The notes under the pieces are model-generated. The model was not told the DNA's origin. It searched no databases and saw only the letters and a list, made by a program, of their open reading frames with translations. The position numbers were made by a program, and so were the translations under genes. 64,000 nucleotides of DNA from Autumnicola edwardsiae (GTDB taxonomy: Bacteria > Bacteroidota > Bacteroidia > Flavobacteriales > Flavobacteriaceae): the NCBI RefSeq assembly GCF_031846505.1, contig NZ_JAVRHP010000004.1:23852-87851 (forward strand), written 5' to 3'. Below, one piece after another: positions 17,732 through 26,199 of the stretch (positions within the stretch are counted from its first letter, which is position 1; every line of letters starts with the position of its first letter).

Positions 17732-18988
17732 ATGAAAAAAATATTTTTGCTCGTGCTCTGCGGGCTAACTTCTGCGGTTATTTATGCCGGGGGGTACAGG
17801 GTCAGTCTTCAGGGTCAGCGTTCCCTTGCTATGGGGCATACCGGAGTGGCGCTGGTAAACAATGCTGAACTTGCTTTTTTTAATCCGGCGGGCCTGGTTT
17901 ACCTGGAAAATAAAATAAATGTCGCTGTGGGTGCAAGTGCAGTATTCTCTAACGTTATCTGGCAGAACGACGAATTTGGGCAGATGGCTGAAACTGATAA
18001 CCCTGTTGGAACTCCTTTCTATGCTTACTTCTCGTATGGCGTAAACGACTGGTTAACATTGGGTTTAAGTGCCTATACTCCCTATGGAAGCTCTGTAGAA
18101 TGGCCCGATGATTGGGCTGGTTCTCACCTTGTTAATAACATCGATTTGCAGGCCATTTATATCCAACCGTTAGCTTCCGTTAAAATTTCAGAGAAGATCA
18201 GTATTGGCGGTGGTCCCATTTATGTAAATGGTTCGGTTAATTTCAATAGAAACCTTGACAGAACTCTTACTGATGTGGAAGGGAACAGAGCAAATGTCAC
18301 TGTTGATGCTTCGGGTGTTAGTGCGTGGGGTTGGTCACTTGGGGGCATGTACAGTCCTACCGAGAATTTGCGTTTTGGCGTAAATTACCGTTCAGAGATA
18401 ATCGTGGAAGCTGAAGGTGGAGATGCAGATTTTGAAAATATCCCAAATTCACCCGCGACCTCTTTCGCAGATACTCAGTTTGATGCTGCCTTGCCCCTAC
18501 CTGCAGAGCTTACAGTGGGTGCCTCTTACCGCTTTGACAAGTGGACGGTGGCGGTAGATTATAATAGAAATTACTGGGATGTCTATAATTCGTTGGATAT
18601 AGATTTTGCAGATGCAGGCATTCCTGATTCAGACAATCCAAGGAATTACAAGAACTCGTCTATTTATAGGTTCGGACTTCAATATTGGGCAAATGAAACC
18701 TTCACACTTCGTGCAGGTTATTATTTTGACGAATCTCCAGTCCAGTCCGGTTATTTTGCTCCTGAAACTCCTCGTAATGATTCCAATAACTTTACAGGGG
18801 GTCTTTCAATAAATATCAACGATCGTTTTGCCATAGATGCCTCTTTTCTTTACAGTAGGTTTGACGAAATCGAGGAAACTTATAATCCTGATCCGGAAAC
18901 ATTCCCTGATTATGAAGGTGTGCCTTTTGGAGGGACTTTTAAATCCAGTGCTTTTGTGCCTGGACTTGGATTAACAATTAAAATTTAA
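17732..18988 (+). CDS. OmpP1/FadL family outer membrane transporter
   Basis: 418 aa. Signal peptide 'MKKIFLLVLCGLTSAVIYAG', then 'GYRVSLQGQRSLAMGHTGVALVNNAELAFFNPAGLVYLE', the FadL opening in which the NPA(G) hatch motif is diagnostic, followed by a 14-strand-type barrel ending 'SSAFVPGLGLTIKI'. FadL proteins carry long-chain fatty acids or other hydrophobic compounds across the outer membrane. An SGNH-like lipoprotein gene follows after 10 nt, suggesting that a lipid ester may be hydrolysed at the surface and taken up here. Confidence 0.93.
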   Translation: MKKIFLLVLCGLTSAVIYAGGYRVSLQGQRSLAMGHTGVALVNNAELAFFNPAGLVYLENKINVAVGASAVFSNVIWQNDEFGQMAETDNPVGTPFYAYFSYGVNDWLTLGLSAYTPYGSSVEWPDDWAGSHLVNNIDLQAIYIQPLASVKISEKISIGGGPIYVNGSVNFNRNLDRTLTDVEGNRANVTVDASGVSAWGWSLGGMYSPTENLRFGVNYRSEIIVEAEGGDADFENIPNSPATSFADTQFDAALPLPAELTVGASYRFDKWTVAVDYNRNYWDVYNSLDIDFADAGIPDSDNPRNYKNSSIYRFGLQYWANETFTLRAGYYFDESPVQSGYFAPETPRNDSNNFTGGLSININDRFAIDASFLYSRFDEIEETYNPDPETFPDYEGVPFGGTFKSSAFVPGLGLTIKI

Positions 18989-18998
18989 TAGGAACCAC

Positions 18999-20573
18999 AT
19001 GAAAAATTATTTTAGATATATAGCAGTTCTGGCTTTAAGTATTGTTTCCTGTGAACCGGAATTTGAGGATCCCATAGATGAAGAAGGTTTTTACAGTAAT
19101 GGAGAAGCAGATTTTTCAAATTATGTAGCTCTGGGAAATTCGTTAACCGCGGGATTTGCAGACAATGCATTGTATATTTCCGGACAGGAAAACTCTTATC
19201 CAAACATTCTTGCACAGCAATTTGCAGTAGTTCAGGATACTGAAGGTTTTAGACAACCTTTGGTGAACGACAATACGGGAGGGCTGGTTTTAGGAGGGCA
19301 GACTATTCCTGGATTTGATACAAGGCTGGTGCTTTCTTTTGATGCAGATGGCAGTAATCCCAGTCCCCAAAATTACCGTGGAGCACAACCAACCACAGAT
19401 GTAAGTACAAAACTGGAAGGTAGTTTTAATAATATGGGTGTTCCCGGCGCTAAAAGTTATCAGCTGGCGTTCCCGGGCTATGGAGATTTAAGCGGATTAA
19501 CAACTCAACCTGCTACAGCGAATCCCTATTTTGTTAGGTTTGCTTCCTCGCCACAAACTACAGTAGTTCAGGATGCTTTAGCACAGGAGCCTACTTTTTT
19601 TTCGTTGTGGATTGGGAATAACGATGTGTTGGGATTTGCTACTTCAGGAGGGGTTGGCGTGGATCAAACGGGAACATTTACTGGTGCTAATCCAATAGAA
19701 TATTTTAGTACATACGGTCCAAACGACATTACAGATCCAAATGCTTTTGCAGCGGTTTACGGGCAGATGGTGCAGGATCTGTCTGCGTCAGCATCTGGCG
19801 GGGTTTTAATTAACATTCCTGATGTTGCTTCTGTACCTTATTTTACTACTGTTCCTGTCAACGCCATTCCGTTAGATTCACAAACTGCGACTGCTTTAAA
19901 TGCACAGTTTGCTGCGTACAACGATCAGATCCTTCCGGGACTTATGGGGCTTGGCTTATTATCTGCGGAAGAAGTGCAGGCAAGAAGGATTAATTTTACT
20001 GAAGGACAAAATTTTGTGACACTTAGAGATGAGAGTTTAACCGATATAAGCCAGATAATCCAGGGAGCTCCTTTTAATCTTGACGCGCAAACTGCAGGCT
20101 TGTTAGGGCAATTGAGACAGGCGACTGTTGGGGATCTTATCCCGTTAACCTCTTCCGGTTTCCTTGGTACTACCGTGGGAGGAGACCCTATGATGATAAA
20201 CGGTGTTTCCGTTCCTCTTGGGGATCAACATGTATTAACCACGAGTGAGCAGGAAATGATTGCTGCGGCAACTCAAAGATATAACGAAACCATTGCGGCC
20301 CTTGCAGAAGCTAACGGTCTTGGCCTGGTAGATGCAAATGCAACCTTGTCACGTTTGGCAAGCGAAGGTATTTCTTTTGATGCCGGTACGGTTACTGCAG
20401 ATTTTGTGTCAGGAGGAGCTTTCTCCTTAGATGGTATTCACTTAACTCCCAGAGGTTACGCCATTATTGCCAATGGCATTATTGATGAAATTAACGATAC
20501 TTACAACTCAGAAGTCCCTAAAGTAAACGTAGGTAATTATACCACCGTTACGCTAAGTAACGATGTGCAATAA
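18999..20573 (+). CDS. Surface lipoprotein with GDSL/SGNH-hydrolase-like fold
   Basis: 524 aa. Lipoprotein signal 'YIAVLALSIVSCEPEFED' (Cys about 18). Block I is 'YVALGNSLTAGFAD' where the usual GDS is GNS with the serine kept; block III 'SLWIGNNDVLGF' supplies the Asn; block V 'SLDGIHLTPRGYAIIANGI' supplies Asp and His. A long insertion separates blocks I and III. This fits a secreted esterase or lipase. It is co-transcribed with FadL (10-nt gap) and ends at a strong terminator. Confidence 0.85.
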   Translation: MKNYFRYIAVLALSIVSCEPEFEDPIDEEGFYSNGEADFSNYVALGNSLTAGFADNALYISGQENSYPNILAQQFAVVQDTEGFRQPLVNDNTGGLVLGGQTIPGFDTRLVLSFDADGSNPSPQNYRGAQPTTDVSTKLEGSFNNMGVPGAKSYQLAFPGYGDLSGLTTQPATANPYFVRFASSPQTTVVQDALAQEPTFFSLWIGNNDVLGFATSGGVGVDQTGTFTGANPIEYFSTYGPNDITDPNAFAAVYGQMVQDLSASASGGVLINIPDVASVPYFTTVPVNAIPLDSQTATALNAQFAAYNDQILPGLMGLGLLSAEEVQARRINFTEGQNFVTLRDESLTDISQIIQGAPFNLDAQTAGLLGQLRQATVGDLIPLTSSGFLGTTVGGDPMMINGVSVPLGDQHVLTTSEQEMIAAATQRYNETIAALAEANGLGLVDANATLSRLASEGISFDAGTVTADFVSGGAFSLDGIHLTPRGYAIIANGIIDEINDTYNSEVPKVNVGNYTTVTLSNDVQ

Positions 20574-20596
20574 TATTAAATTTCACCCAAAATTAT

Positions 20597-20626
20597 AACG
20601 CCGGATTTTTATCCGGCGTTTTTTTT
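20597..20626 (+). terminator. Terminator of the fadL-lipoprotein operon
   Basis: AACGCCGGAT, loop TTTT, ATCCGGCGTT followed by T6: perfect 10-bp stem, 24 nt past the stop. Confidence 0.95.
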
Positions 20627-20659
20627 GCACTTTTGTCGGCTAACCAACTTTTTTCCCTT

Positions 20660-21001
20660 ATGAAATTTATTCTGCGTATCCTGTTATCAGCAATAGCAGT
20701 TCTCATCTTAGCCGAGTTTCTGCCCCGCGTTAGTGTAGATAATTATGTTACCGCTATAATCGTGGCCCTCGTTTTGGCAATTCTCAATCTTATTGTAAAG
20801 CCAATTCTGGTCCTGTTCACGTTGCCTGTTACCATAATTACCTTCGGTTTGTTTCTGTTGATTATCAATGCGGTGATTATCCTTTTGGCAGATGCCTTTG
20901 TGGGTGGTTTTATGGTTGATGGATTGTTAATGGCTATAATATTCAGTTTGTTACTATCGCTTTTTCAATCGTTGTTGTTTTCCATTTTAAAATCAGATTA
21001 G
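20660..21001 (+). CDS. Small integral membrane protein (phage-holin family 4 / YvlD-like)
   Basis: 113 aa from the ATG at 20660. Four hydrophobic helices: about 1-20, 30-48, 55-77 and 85-108, with 'ALVLAILNLIVKPILVLFTLPVTIITFGLFLLIINA' in the middle, the signature of the so-called mycobacterial 4-TM holin superfamily. Despite the name these are chromosomal membrane proteins of unknown function, not tied to prophage; no phage genes are near. It precedes trigger factor by 86 nt but that gene has its own promoter. Confidence 0.85.
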   Translation: MKFILRILLSAIAVLILAEFLPRVSVDNYVTAIIVALVLAILNLIVKPILVLFTLPVTIITFGLFLLIINAVIILLADAFVGGFMVDGLLMAIIFSLLLSLFQSLLFSILKSD

Positions 21002-21030
21002 AAGCTTGCTGAAATTCAGTAAATTGAAAC

Positions 21031-21061
21031 TTTGCCGGCTTACGAAAAAAGTGTAATTTTG
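21031..21061 (+). promoter_or_regulatory. Promoter of trigger factor
   Basis: TTTG (21031-21034), 19-nt spacer, TAATTTTG (21054-21061): the best match in the window to the Bacteroidetes housekeeping promoter; 26 nt to the ATG. Confidence 0.75.
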
Positions 21062-21087
21062 CACTCCAATTTTTATAACAAGTCAAG

Positions 21088-22410
21088 ATGAATATTACCA
21101 GAGAGAATATTGATGAACTAAATGCGATCGTAAAAGTAGACATCGCACAAGAGGACTATTCGGGAAAAGTAGAGAAGATTTTAAAAGATTACCGCAAAAA
21201 TGCCAATATCCCTGGCTTTAGAAAAGGGCATGTGCCTATGGGAATGGTCAAGAAGCAATATGGTAAGGCCGTTTTGGTGGATGAGGTGAATAAGCTGCTT
21301 CAGGAAGGTTTAAACAATTACCTTAAAGAGGAAAAGCTCGATGTGCTTGGAAATCCGCTACCTAAAGAACAGGATAATTTTGACTGGGATAAAGATAACT
21401 ACAGCTTTGAATTTGAACTTGGTCTATCTCCGGAATTTGATGTGGATCTTGATGTTAAGGAGCCAATCAACCATTATAAAATTGTAGCAGATGATGAGAT
21501 GGTGGATAACCAGATCAAAAACATGCAGAAGCAATATGGAAAACTTGTTTCCAAAGAAAAGGCAGAAGAAGGTGATATCGTTGCAGGTACTTTTAAGAAT
21601 GAAGAAGAAGGAATCGATAATTCGACTTCAGTAGAATTGGAAAAAATAAAAGGTAAAGAAAATCTTGAAAAATTTGTTGGAGCTAAAGCAGGTGATACCA
21701 TCAGCTTAAGCACAAAAGGTCTTTTTGAAGATGATCACGATTTAATTCAGCACCTTAAAATTGAGCATGACAAAGCGCACGATCTGGATATTGAAGTAGA
21801 ATTTACAGTTTCTGAAGTAAATGAGCAGGAGCTTGCAGATCTTGACCAGGAATTGTTCGATAAGCTTTTTGGAAAGGATGAAGTAAAAACTGTTACAGAG
21901 CTTAAGGAGAAGATAAAAGAAGATGCTGCAAAGCAATTTCAGCAACAAAGCGATCAGCAACTAATGAACGATGTTACTGAAGCTTTAATTGAAAATACGA
22001 AGTTTGATCTTCCTAAAGAATTTCTTCAGAAATGGATTCAGACTGTAGGTGAAGAACCAATGACAGAAGAAGAAGCTGCAGAAGAGTATGAAAAGAGCGA
22101 GAAAGGACTACGTTACCAGTTAATTGAAGGTAAAGTAATGAAAGACAATGGTCTTGAAATCAACTTTGAAGATCTTAAAGCATTTGCAATAGAAAAGATA
22201 AAAATGCAAATGGCCCAGTTTGGTCAGATGGATCCTTCAGAAAAAGAACTGGACGATATTGCTGCGCGAATCCTATCTAATCAGGATGAAGCCAAACGTT
22301 TATCTGAACAGGTAATGAATGAAAAATTATTGGAATTCTATAAGGAAAATATGAGTTTCAATGAAAAAGAGGTAACCTACGATGAATTTGTGAAAGAAAT
22401 TTATGAGTAA
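21088..22410 (+). CDS. tig: Trigger factor
   Basis: 440 aa. Ribosome-bound chaperone. The N-terminal domain has the ribosome-docking signature 'NIPGFRKGHVPMGMVKKQYG' (about 42-62); the middle FKBP-like part is reduced and strongly acidic ('EEGDIVAGTFKNEEEGIDNS'), as in other Bacteroidetes; the C-terminal arm domain runs from about 265 to 440. Whether the middle domain keeps prolyl isomerase activity is doubtful from sequence. Own promoter and terminator; followed by clpP and clpX as in many bacteria. Confidence 0.95.
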   Translation: MNITRENIDELNAIVKVDIAQEDYSGKVEKILKDYRKNANIPGFRKGHVPMGMVKKQYGKAVLVDEVNKLLQEGLNNYLKEEKLDVLGNPLPKEQDNFDWDKDNYSFEFELGLSPEFDVDLDVKEPINHYKIVADDEMVDNQIKNMQKQYGKLVSKEKAEEGDIVAGTFKNEEEGIDNSTSVELEKIKGKENLEKFVGAKAGDTISLSTKGLFEDDHDLIQHLKIEHDKAHDLDIEVEFTVSEVNEQELADLDQELFDKLFGKDEVKTVTELKEKIKEDAAKQFQQQSDQQLMNDVTEALIENTKFDLPKEFLQKWIQTVGEEPMTEEEAAEEYEKSEKGLRYQLIEGKVMKDNGLEINFEDLKAFAIEKIKMQMAQFGQMDPSEKELDDIAARILSNQDEAKRLSEQVMNEKLLEFYKENMSFNEKEVTYDEFVKEIYE

Positions 22411-22438
22411 GCTATTTCTATAATTTATACTTATCTTT

Positions 22439-22473
22439 AAGGTGTTAAACCGATTTGGTCTAACACCTTTTTT
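22439..22473 (+). terminator. Terminator of trigger factor
   Basis: AAGGTGTTA ... TAACACCTT with an inner ACC/GGT pairing, then a T run; 28 nt past the stop. Confidence 0.9.
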
Positions 22474-22579
22474 AGTAACAATTATCCGCTTTGGATAAAG
22501 ATAAAGCCAATTTGACGTAAAAGTTTGATTGGCTGAATTTTTGAATGTCCTTAAGCAGAAAAATAAAAATATAGAATTG

Positions 22580-23260
22580 ATGGACTACGGAAAAGAATTT
22601 GAAAAATACGCCACAAAACATCACGGAATTAATAGTAACTATTACGATAAGTTGGTGAGTGCGGTAACTCCACCAGTGGGGATGACTCCTAACATTATTG
22701 AAGAGCGGCAGATGAATGCCGTGGCAATGGATGTTTTTTCACGTTTAATGATGGATCGTATTATTTTTATGGGTACGGGTATAAGCGATCAAATCGCAAA
22801 TATCATCCAGGCACAGTTACTTTTTCTCGAAAGTACAGATGCTTCTAAGGATATCCAGATTTATATTAACTCTCCGGGAGGCAGTGTGTATGCAGGATTA
22901 GGTATTTATGATACTATGCAATTTATAAAACCAGATGTAGCCACGATCTGTACAGGAATGGCAGCTTCTATGGGTGCAGTTTTACTTTGTGCGGGTGAAA
23001 AAGGTAAAAGAAGTGGGCTTCCACACTCCAGGGTGATGATTCACCAGCCTCTGGGAGGTGCCCAGGGTCAGGCTAGTGACATTGAAATTACTGCCAGGGA
23101 AATCCTCACTTTGAAGGAAGAGTTGTACAAGATTATCTCTAAGCATTCCGGTCAGGATTATGAGAAGGTACATGAAGATAGTGACCGTGATTACTGGATG
23201 AAGGCAGATAAAGCGAAGGAATATGGTATGATCGATGAAGTATTAAAAAGAGAAGCATAA
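22580..23260 (+). CDS. clpP: ATP-dependent Clp protease proteolytic subunit
   Basis: 226 aa from ATG 22580 ('MDYGKEFEKYATKHHGI'), the N-terminus usual in Flavobacteria; the longer frame from 22529 adds 17 unlike residues. Catalytic Ser130 in 'GMAASMGAVLL' and His155 in 'HSRVMIHQPLGG' are present, with 'YINSPGGSVYAGLGIYD' forming the oxyanion region. ClpP forms the tetradecameric degradation chamber used with ClpX. clpX follows after 65 nt and shares the terminator. Confidence 0.96.
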   Translation: MDYGKEFEKYATKHHGINSNYYDKLVSAVTPPVGMTPNIIEERQMNAVAMDVFSRLMMDRIIFMGTGISDQIANIIQAQLLFLESTDASKDIQIYINSPGGSVYAGLGIYDTMQFIKPDVATICTGMAASMGAVLLCAGEKGKRSGLPHSRVMIHQPLGGAQGQASDIEITAREILTLKEELYKIISKHSGQDYEKVHEDSDRDYWMKADKAKEYGMIDEVLKREA

Positions 23261-23325
23261 TTGGAATTCAGGAATCATTTTTTATATTATAAGAAGCCTG
23301 AATTAATAATAGGAAAACCAAAGTA

Positions 23326-24558
23326 ATGGGTAAAGAGGATTTAGAATGTTCATTTTGTGGTAGGAAGAAGCCGGAGACCAGCTTATTAATAGCCGGTCTG
23401 GATGCTCATATTTGTGATAGGTGTATTGAACAGGCTCATGGTATAGTTTTGGAAGAATCCCGGCAAGGTGAAGCCAAAGAACTTTCTTCAGATCTAATGC
23501 TTAGTAAGCCAAAAACTATAAAATCTTTTCTGGATGAGTATGTTATAGGACAGGAGGACACTAAGAAAGTGATGTCTGTTGCAGTATATAATCACTATAA
23601 AAGATTGTTGCAGCCGGGTACAGATGATGATGTAGAGATCCAGAAAAGTAATATTATTATGGTAGGGGAGACCGGTACCGGTAAAACCCTTATCGCGAAG
23701 ACCATAGCAAAGATGCTAAACGTGCCTTTGGCTATTGTTGATGCAACTGTTTTAACTGAAGCTGGTTATGTTGGAGAAGATGTGGAAGGGATCCTTACCC
23801 GTCTCCTGCAGGCAGCCGATTATAATACCGAAAAAGCCCAACGCGGAATTGTTTTTATTGATGAAATCGATAAAATCGCCCGTAAAAGCGACAATCCTTC
23901 TATTACCAGGGATGTTTCCGGAGAAGGTGTTCAGCAGGCCTTGTTGAAATTACTGGAAGGAACTACCGTAAATGTTCCGCCTAAAGGAGGAAGAAAACAT
24001 CCGGATCAAAAGTTTATAGAAGTAGATACAGAAAATATTTTATTTATTGCCGGAGGTGCATTCGACGGGATAGAAAAAAATATAAGTAAGCGGCTTAATA
24101 TGCAGGCGGTAGGTTTTAGTGCTTCAAAAAATGATGATAAAATAGAGCGTACTAATCTGCTTAAATATATTATCCCAAAGGATTTAAAAGATTTTGGTTT
24201 AATTCCGGAGATCATTGGGCGCCTTCCCGCACTCACTTACATGAATCCGTTAGATAAAGATACGCTCAGGCAGATCCTTACCGAACCTAAAAACGCGATT
24301 ATCAAACAGTATCAGAAACTCTTTGAGATGGACGATATTGAATTTGAAATGACTGAAGATGCCCTGGATTATATAGTAGGAAAAGCAGTGGAATATAAGC
24401 TTGGTGCCCGTGGATTACGCTCACTTTGTGAAGCAATTCTTACAGATGCCATGTTCGAGATGCCTGAAAGTAACCAGACAAAACTTGTTGTTGACGCAGA
24501 ATATGCTGAAAACAAATTGAACAAATCAACACTTAATAAACTAAAAGCGGTCTCTTAA
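23326..24558 (+). CDS. clpX: ATP-dependent Clp protease ATP-binding subunit ClpX
   Basis: 410 aa. N-terminal zinc-binding domain with four cysteines ('CSFCGRKKPETSLLIAGLDA' then 'CDRCIEQ'), Walker A 'GETGTGKT' (about 117-124), Walker B 'IVFIDEIDKIA', sensor and the ClpP-docking loop ('GFSA...' near residue 265). Hexameric unfoldase that feeds ClpP. Full length and adjacent to clpP. Confidence 0.97.
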   Translation: MGKEDLECSFCGRKKPETSLLIAGLDAHICDRCIEQAHGIVLEESRQGEAKELSSDLMLSKPKTIKSFLDEYVIGQEDTKKVMSVAVYNHYKRLLQPGTDDDVEIQKSNIIMVGETGTGKTLIAKTIAKMLNVPLAIVDATVLTEAGYVGEDVEGILTRLLQAADYNTEKAQRGIVFIDEIDKIARKSDNPSITRDVSGEGVQQALLKLLEGTTVNVPPKGGRKHPDQKFIEVDTENILFIAGGAFDGIEKNISKRLNMQAVGFSASKNDDKIERTNLLKYIIPKDLKDFGLIPEIIGRLPALTYMNPLDKDTLRQILTEPKNAIIKQYQKLFEMDDIEFEMTEDALDYIVGKAVEYKLGARGLRSLCEAILTDAMFEMPESNQTKLVVDAEYAENKLNKSTLNKLKAVS

Positions 24559-24584
24559 AACGCACTTAGTAAATACTAATTTTC

Positions 24585-24614
24585 AAGCCATTTCTTCGGA
24601 AGTGGCTTTTTTTA
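24585..24614 (+). terminator. Terminator of clpPX
   Basis: AAGCCATTTC, tetraloop TTCG, GAAGTGGCTT (one T-G wobble) then T7; 26 nt past the clpX stop. Confidence 0.93.
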
Positions 24615-24645
24615 TTCAATTTTTCCATTGAAAGATGAATTATCT

Positions 24646-24661
24646 ATCGTAATATTGCAAT
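24646..24661. promoter_or_regulatory. Candidate ArsR operator 1
   Basis: ATCGTAATATTGCAAT is an imperfect 8+8 inverted repeat 20 nt ahead of the arsR start. It matches operator 2 (25030-25045) at 12 of 16 positions, including all outer bases ATCG, TATTGC and AT. Binding is inferred. Confidence 0.6.
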
Positions 24662-24681
24662 GAATAAAAACGGAAGCAAAA

Positions 24682-25011
24682 GTGGGCGTTACAAAGTCTG
24701 AAATATTTACCGATTACCAGAACAAACTGGCACTTGCTGCAAGGGTTTTGGGTCATCCTGCCCGTATAGCAATTCTTCAGCATTTATTTAAAACAGATTC
24801 CTGCGTTTGTGGAGACCTGGTGGGGGTTATAGGTTTAGCACAACCAACAATTTCTCAACATCTAAAGGAGCTTAAGAATCTTGGAGTGATTAAAGGAAAT
24901 ATTGAGGGTACAAGGGTTTGTTACTGTATCGATACCCAAAAGTGGGAAGAATTAAAAGAACTTTTTGCAGGTTTTCTTGATCAGACAGCTTCAGAAAAAA
25001 GCTGTTGCTAA
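24682..25011 (+). CDS. arsR: ArsR/SmtB-family arsenic-responsive repressor
   Basis: 109 aa with GTG start. Winged-helix fold 'LAARVLGHPARIAILQHLFKTDSCVCGDLVGVIGLAQPTISQHLKELKNLGVI'. The metalloid site CVC in 'DSCVCGDL' is in the classic ArsR position at the start of the recognition unit; extra cysteines occur in 'RVCYC' and the terminal 'SCC'. It presumably leaves the two nearby operators when As(III) binds. First gene of the arsenic operon. Confidence 0.92.
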   Translation: MGVTKSEIFTDYQNKLALAARVLGHPARIAILQHLFKTDSCVCGDLVGVIGLAQPTISQHLKELKNLGVIKGNIEGTRVCYCIDTQKWEELKELFAGFLDQTASEKSCC

Positions 25012-25029
25012 AAAAATTTAGTTTTAATC

Positions 25030-25045
25030 ATCGCTTTATTGCGAT
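25030..25045. promoter_or_regulatory. Candidate ArsR operator 2 (internal)
   Basis: ATCGCTTTATTGCGAT in the 49-nt gap between arsR and the DUF6428 gene; outer arms ATCGC/GCGAT are perfectly inverted. It suggests a separate regulated promoter for the resistance genes. Confidence 0.55.
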
Positions 25046-25060
25046 AAAACAATAAGAGTT

Positions 25061-25531
25061 ATGAAATTATCAGAAATTAAAAAACACTTGGGGGAGTTAA
25101 ATCAGATTGGCTTTAAGTTGCCAGATGGTACTTTGGTTCCACGGCATTTTCACGTTACCGAAATCGGAAAGATCAGCAAGAAATTCATCGATTGTGGAGG
25201 AACTTTAAGAGATGAAGAAGTTGTTAATTTCCAGCTGTGGGAAGCACAGGATTATGATCATCGCTTGCATCCCGAAAAGCTAATGTCGATAATTGAACTT
25301 TCTGAAAGGGTACTTGAATTGGAAGATTTAGAAATCGAGGTCGAGTATCAGGGAAATACCATAGGGAGATATGATCTTGGTTTTGACGGGAAACATTTTT
25401 TACTGTTGAATAAACAAACCGCCTGTCTTGCTTTAGATCAATGTGGCGTAGACGATAACTCAAAGCCGAAAATTGCCAAATTCGAGCCATCATCTTCAGC
25501 GGCTTGTGAACCTGGTAGCGGATGCTGCTAA
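25061..25531 (+). CDS. DUF6428 family protein of the arsenic operon
   Basis: 156 aa. Opening 'LSEIKKHLGELNQIGFKLPDGTLVPRHFHVTEIGKISKKFIDCGGTLRDE' and 'VNFQLWEAQDYDHRLHPEKL' match the uncharacterised DUF6428 family, which in Bacteroidetes occurs mainly between arsR and the arsenate reductase gene. Invariant-looking His pair 'RHFHV', Cys in 'DCGG' and a Cys-rich end 'AACEPGSGCC' suggest metalloid or metal contact, perhaps as a chaperone; that is inference. Mid-operon position with 25 nt to the next gene. Confidence 0.85.
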   Translation: MKLSEIKKHLGELNQIGFKLPDGTLVPRHFHVTEIGKISKKFIDCGGTLRDEEVVNFQLWEAQDYDHRLHPEKLMSIIELSERVLELEDLEIEVEYQGNTIGRYDLGFDGKHFLLLNKQTACLALDQCGVDDNSKPKIAKFEPSSSAACEPGSGCC

Positions 25532-25556
25532 TATTTTAATTCTGACTTACAAAAGG

Positions 25557-26189
25557 ATGAAAAAAACAAGTTTACTGACTGCAATTCAGCAAAAAATAGG
25601 ATCTTTTGATATAAAATCTGTTTCAGAAGAGAGAAAAGAGGTTTTAGAGCCACTAATTCAGTATATAAAGACCAAAATTGATCAAAATGAACAAATAAAG
25701 ATTCATTTTATCTGTACCCATAACTCAAGGAGGAGCCAGTTTGCCCAAATTTGGGCTCAGGCCATAGCCGCTTATTATAATATTGAAATTCTGGCCTTTT
25801 CCGGCGGAGTAGAGGTTACGGCATTTAATGAGAATGCGGTGTCTGCCATTAAAAATGCCGGTTTTCAGTTGGTGGCCACAGGAGATAAGAATCCGGTTTA
25901 TTCAGTTAATTATGCTGAAGATGCACCTGCTTTAAAGATGTACTCCAAAAAATTTGATGACACTGCAAATCCGGAAGAAAACTTTGCTGCAATTATGACC
26001 TGCTCTCATGCCGATGAAACCTGCCCCTTTATTCCCGGTGCCGAAAAGCGGATTCCGGTGAAATATGATGATCCCAAAGCTTTTGACGGTACCCCGCAAC
26101 AGGATGAAAAATATCAGGAACGTAGCGACGAAATAGCAACAGAAATGTTATACGTATTCTCTACTGTTCAAAAGCAGAAATCTTCTTAA
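25557..26189 (+). CDS. Low-molecular-weight phosphatase-type arsenate reductase
   Basis: 210 aa from ATG 25557 ('MKKTSLLTAIQQKIGSF'); the frame extends upstream into the previous gene but without similarity. The P-loop 'IHFICTHNSRRSQ' is CX5R (Cys53, Arg59), as in thioredoxin-coupled ArsC and LMW tyrosine phosphatases. C-terminal 'AAIMTCSHADETCPFIPGAEKRIPVKYDDPKAFDGTP' carries two further Cys (C-x6-C) that could shuttle the disulfide, and Asp in 'DDP'. It would reduce As(V) to As(III) for export by the downstream Acr3. Confidence 0.9.
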   Translation: MKKTSLLTAIQQKIGSFDIKSVSEERKEVLEPLIQYIKTKIDQNEQIKIHFICTHNSRRSQFAQIWAQAIAAYYNIEILAFSGGVEVTAFNENAVSAIKNAGFQLVATGDKNPVYSVNYAEDAPALKMYSKKFDDTANPEENFAAIMTCSHADETCPFIPGAEKRIPVKYDDPKAFDGTPQQDEKYQERSDEIATEMLYVFSTVQKQKSS

Positions 26190-26199
26190 GACCTATTCA

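Noticed and set aside
20660..21001. Prophage holin
   Set aside because: The family name is misleading; no phage genes are nearby and the protein is a common chromosomal four-helix membrane protein.
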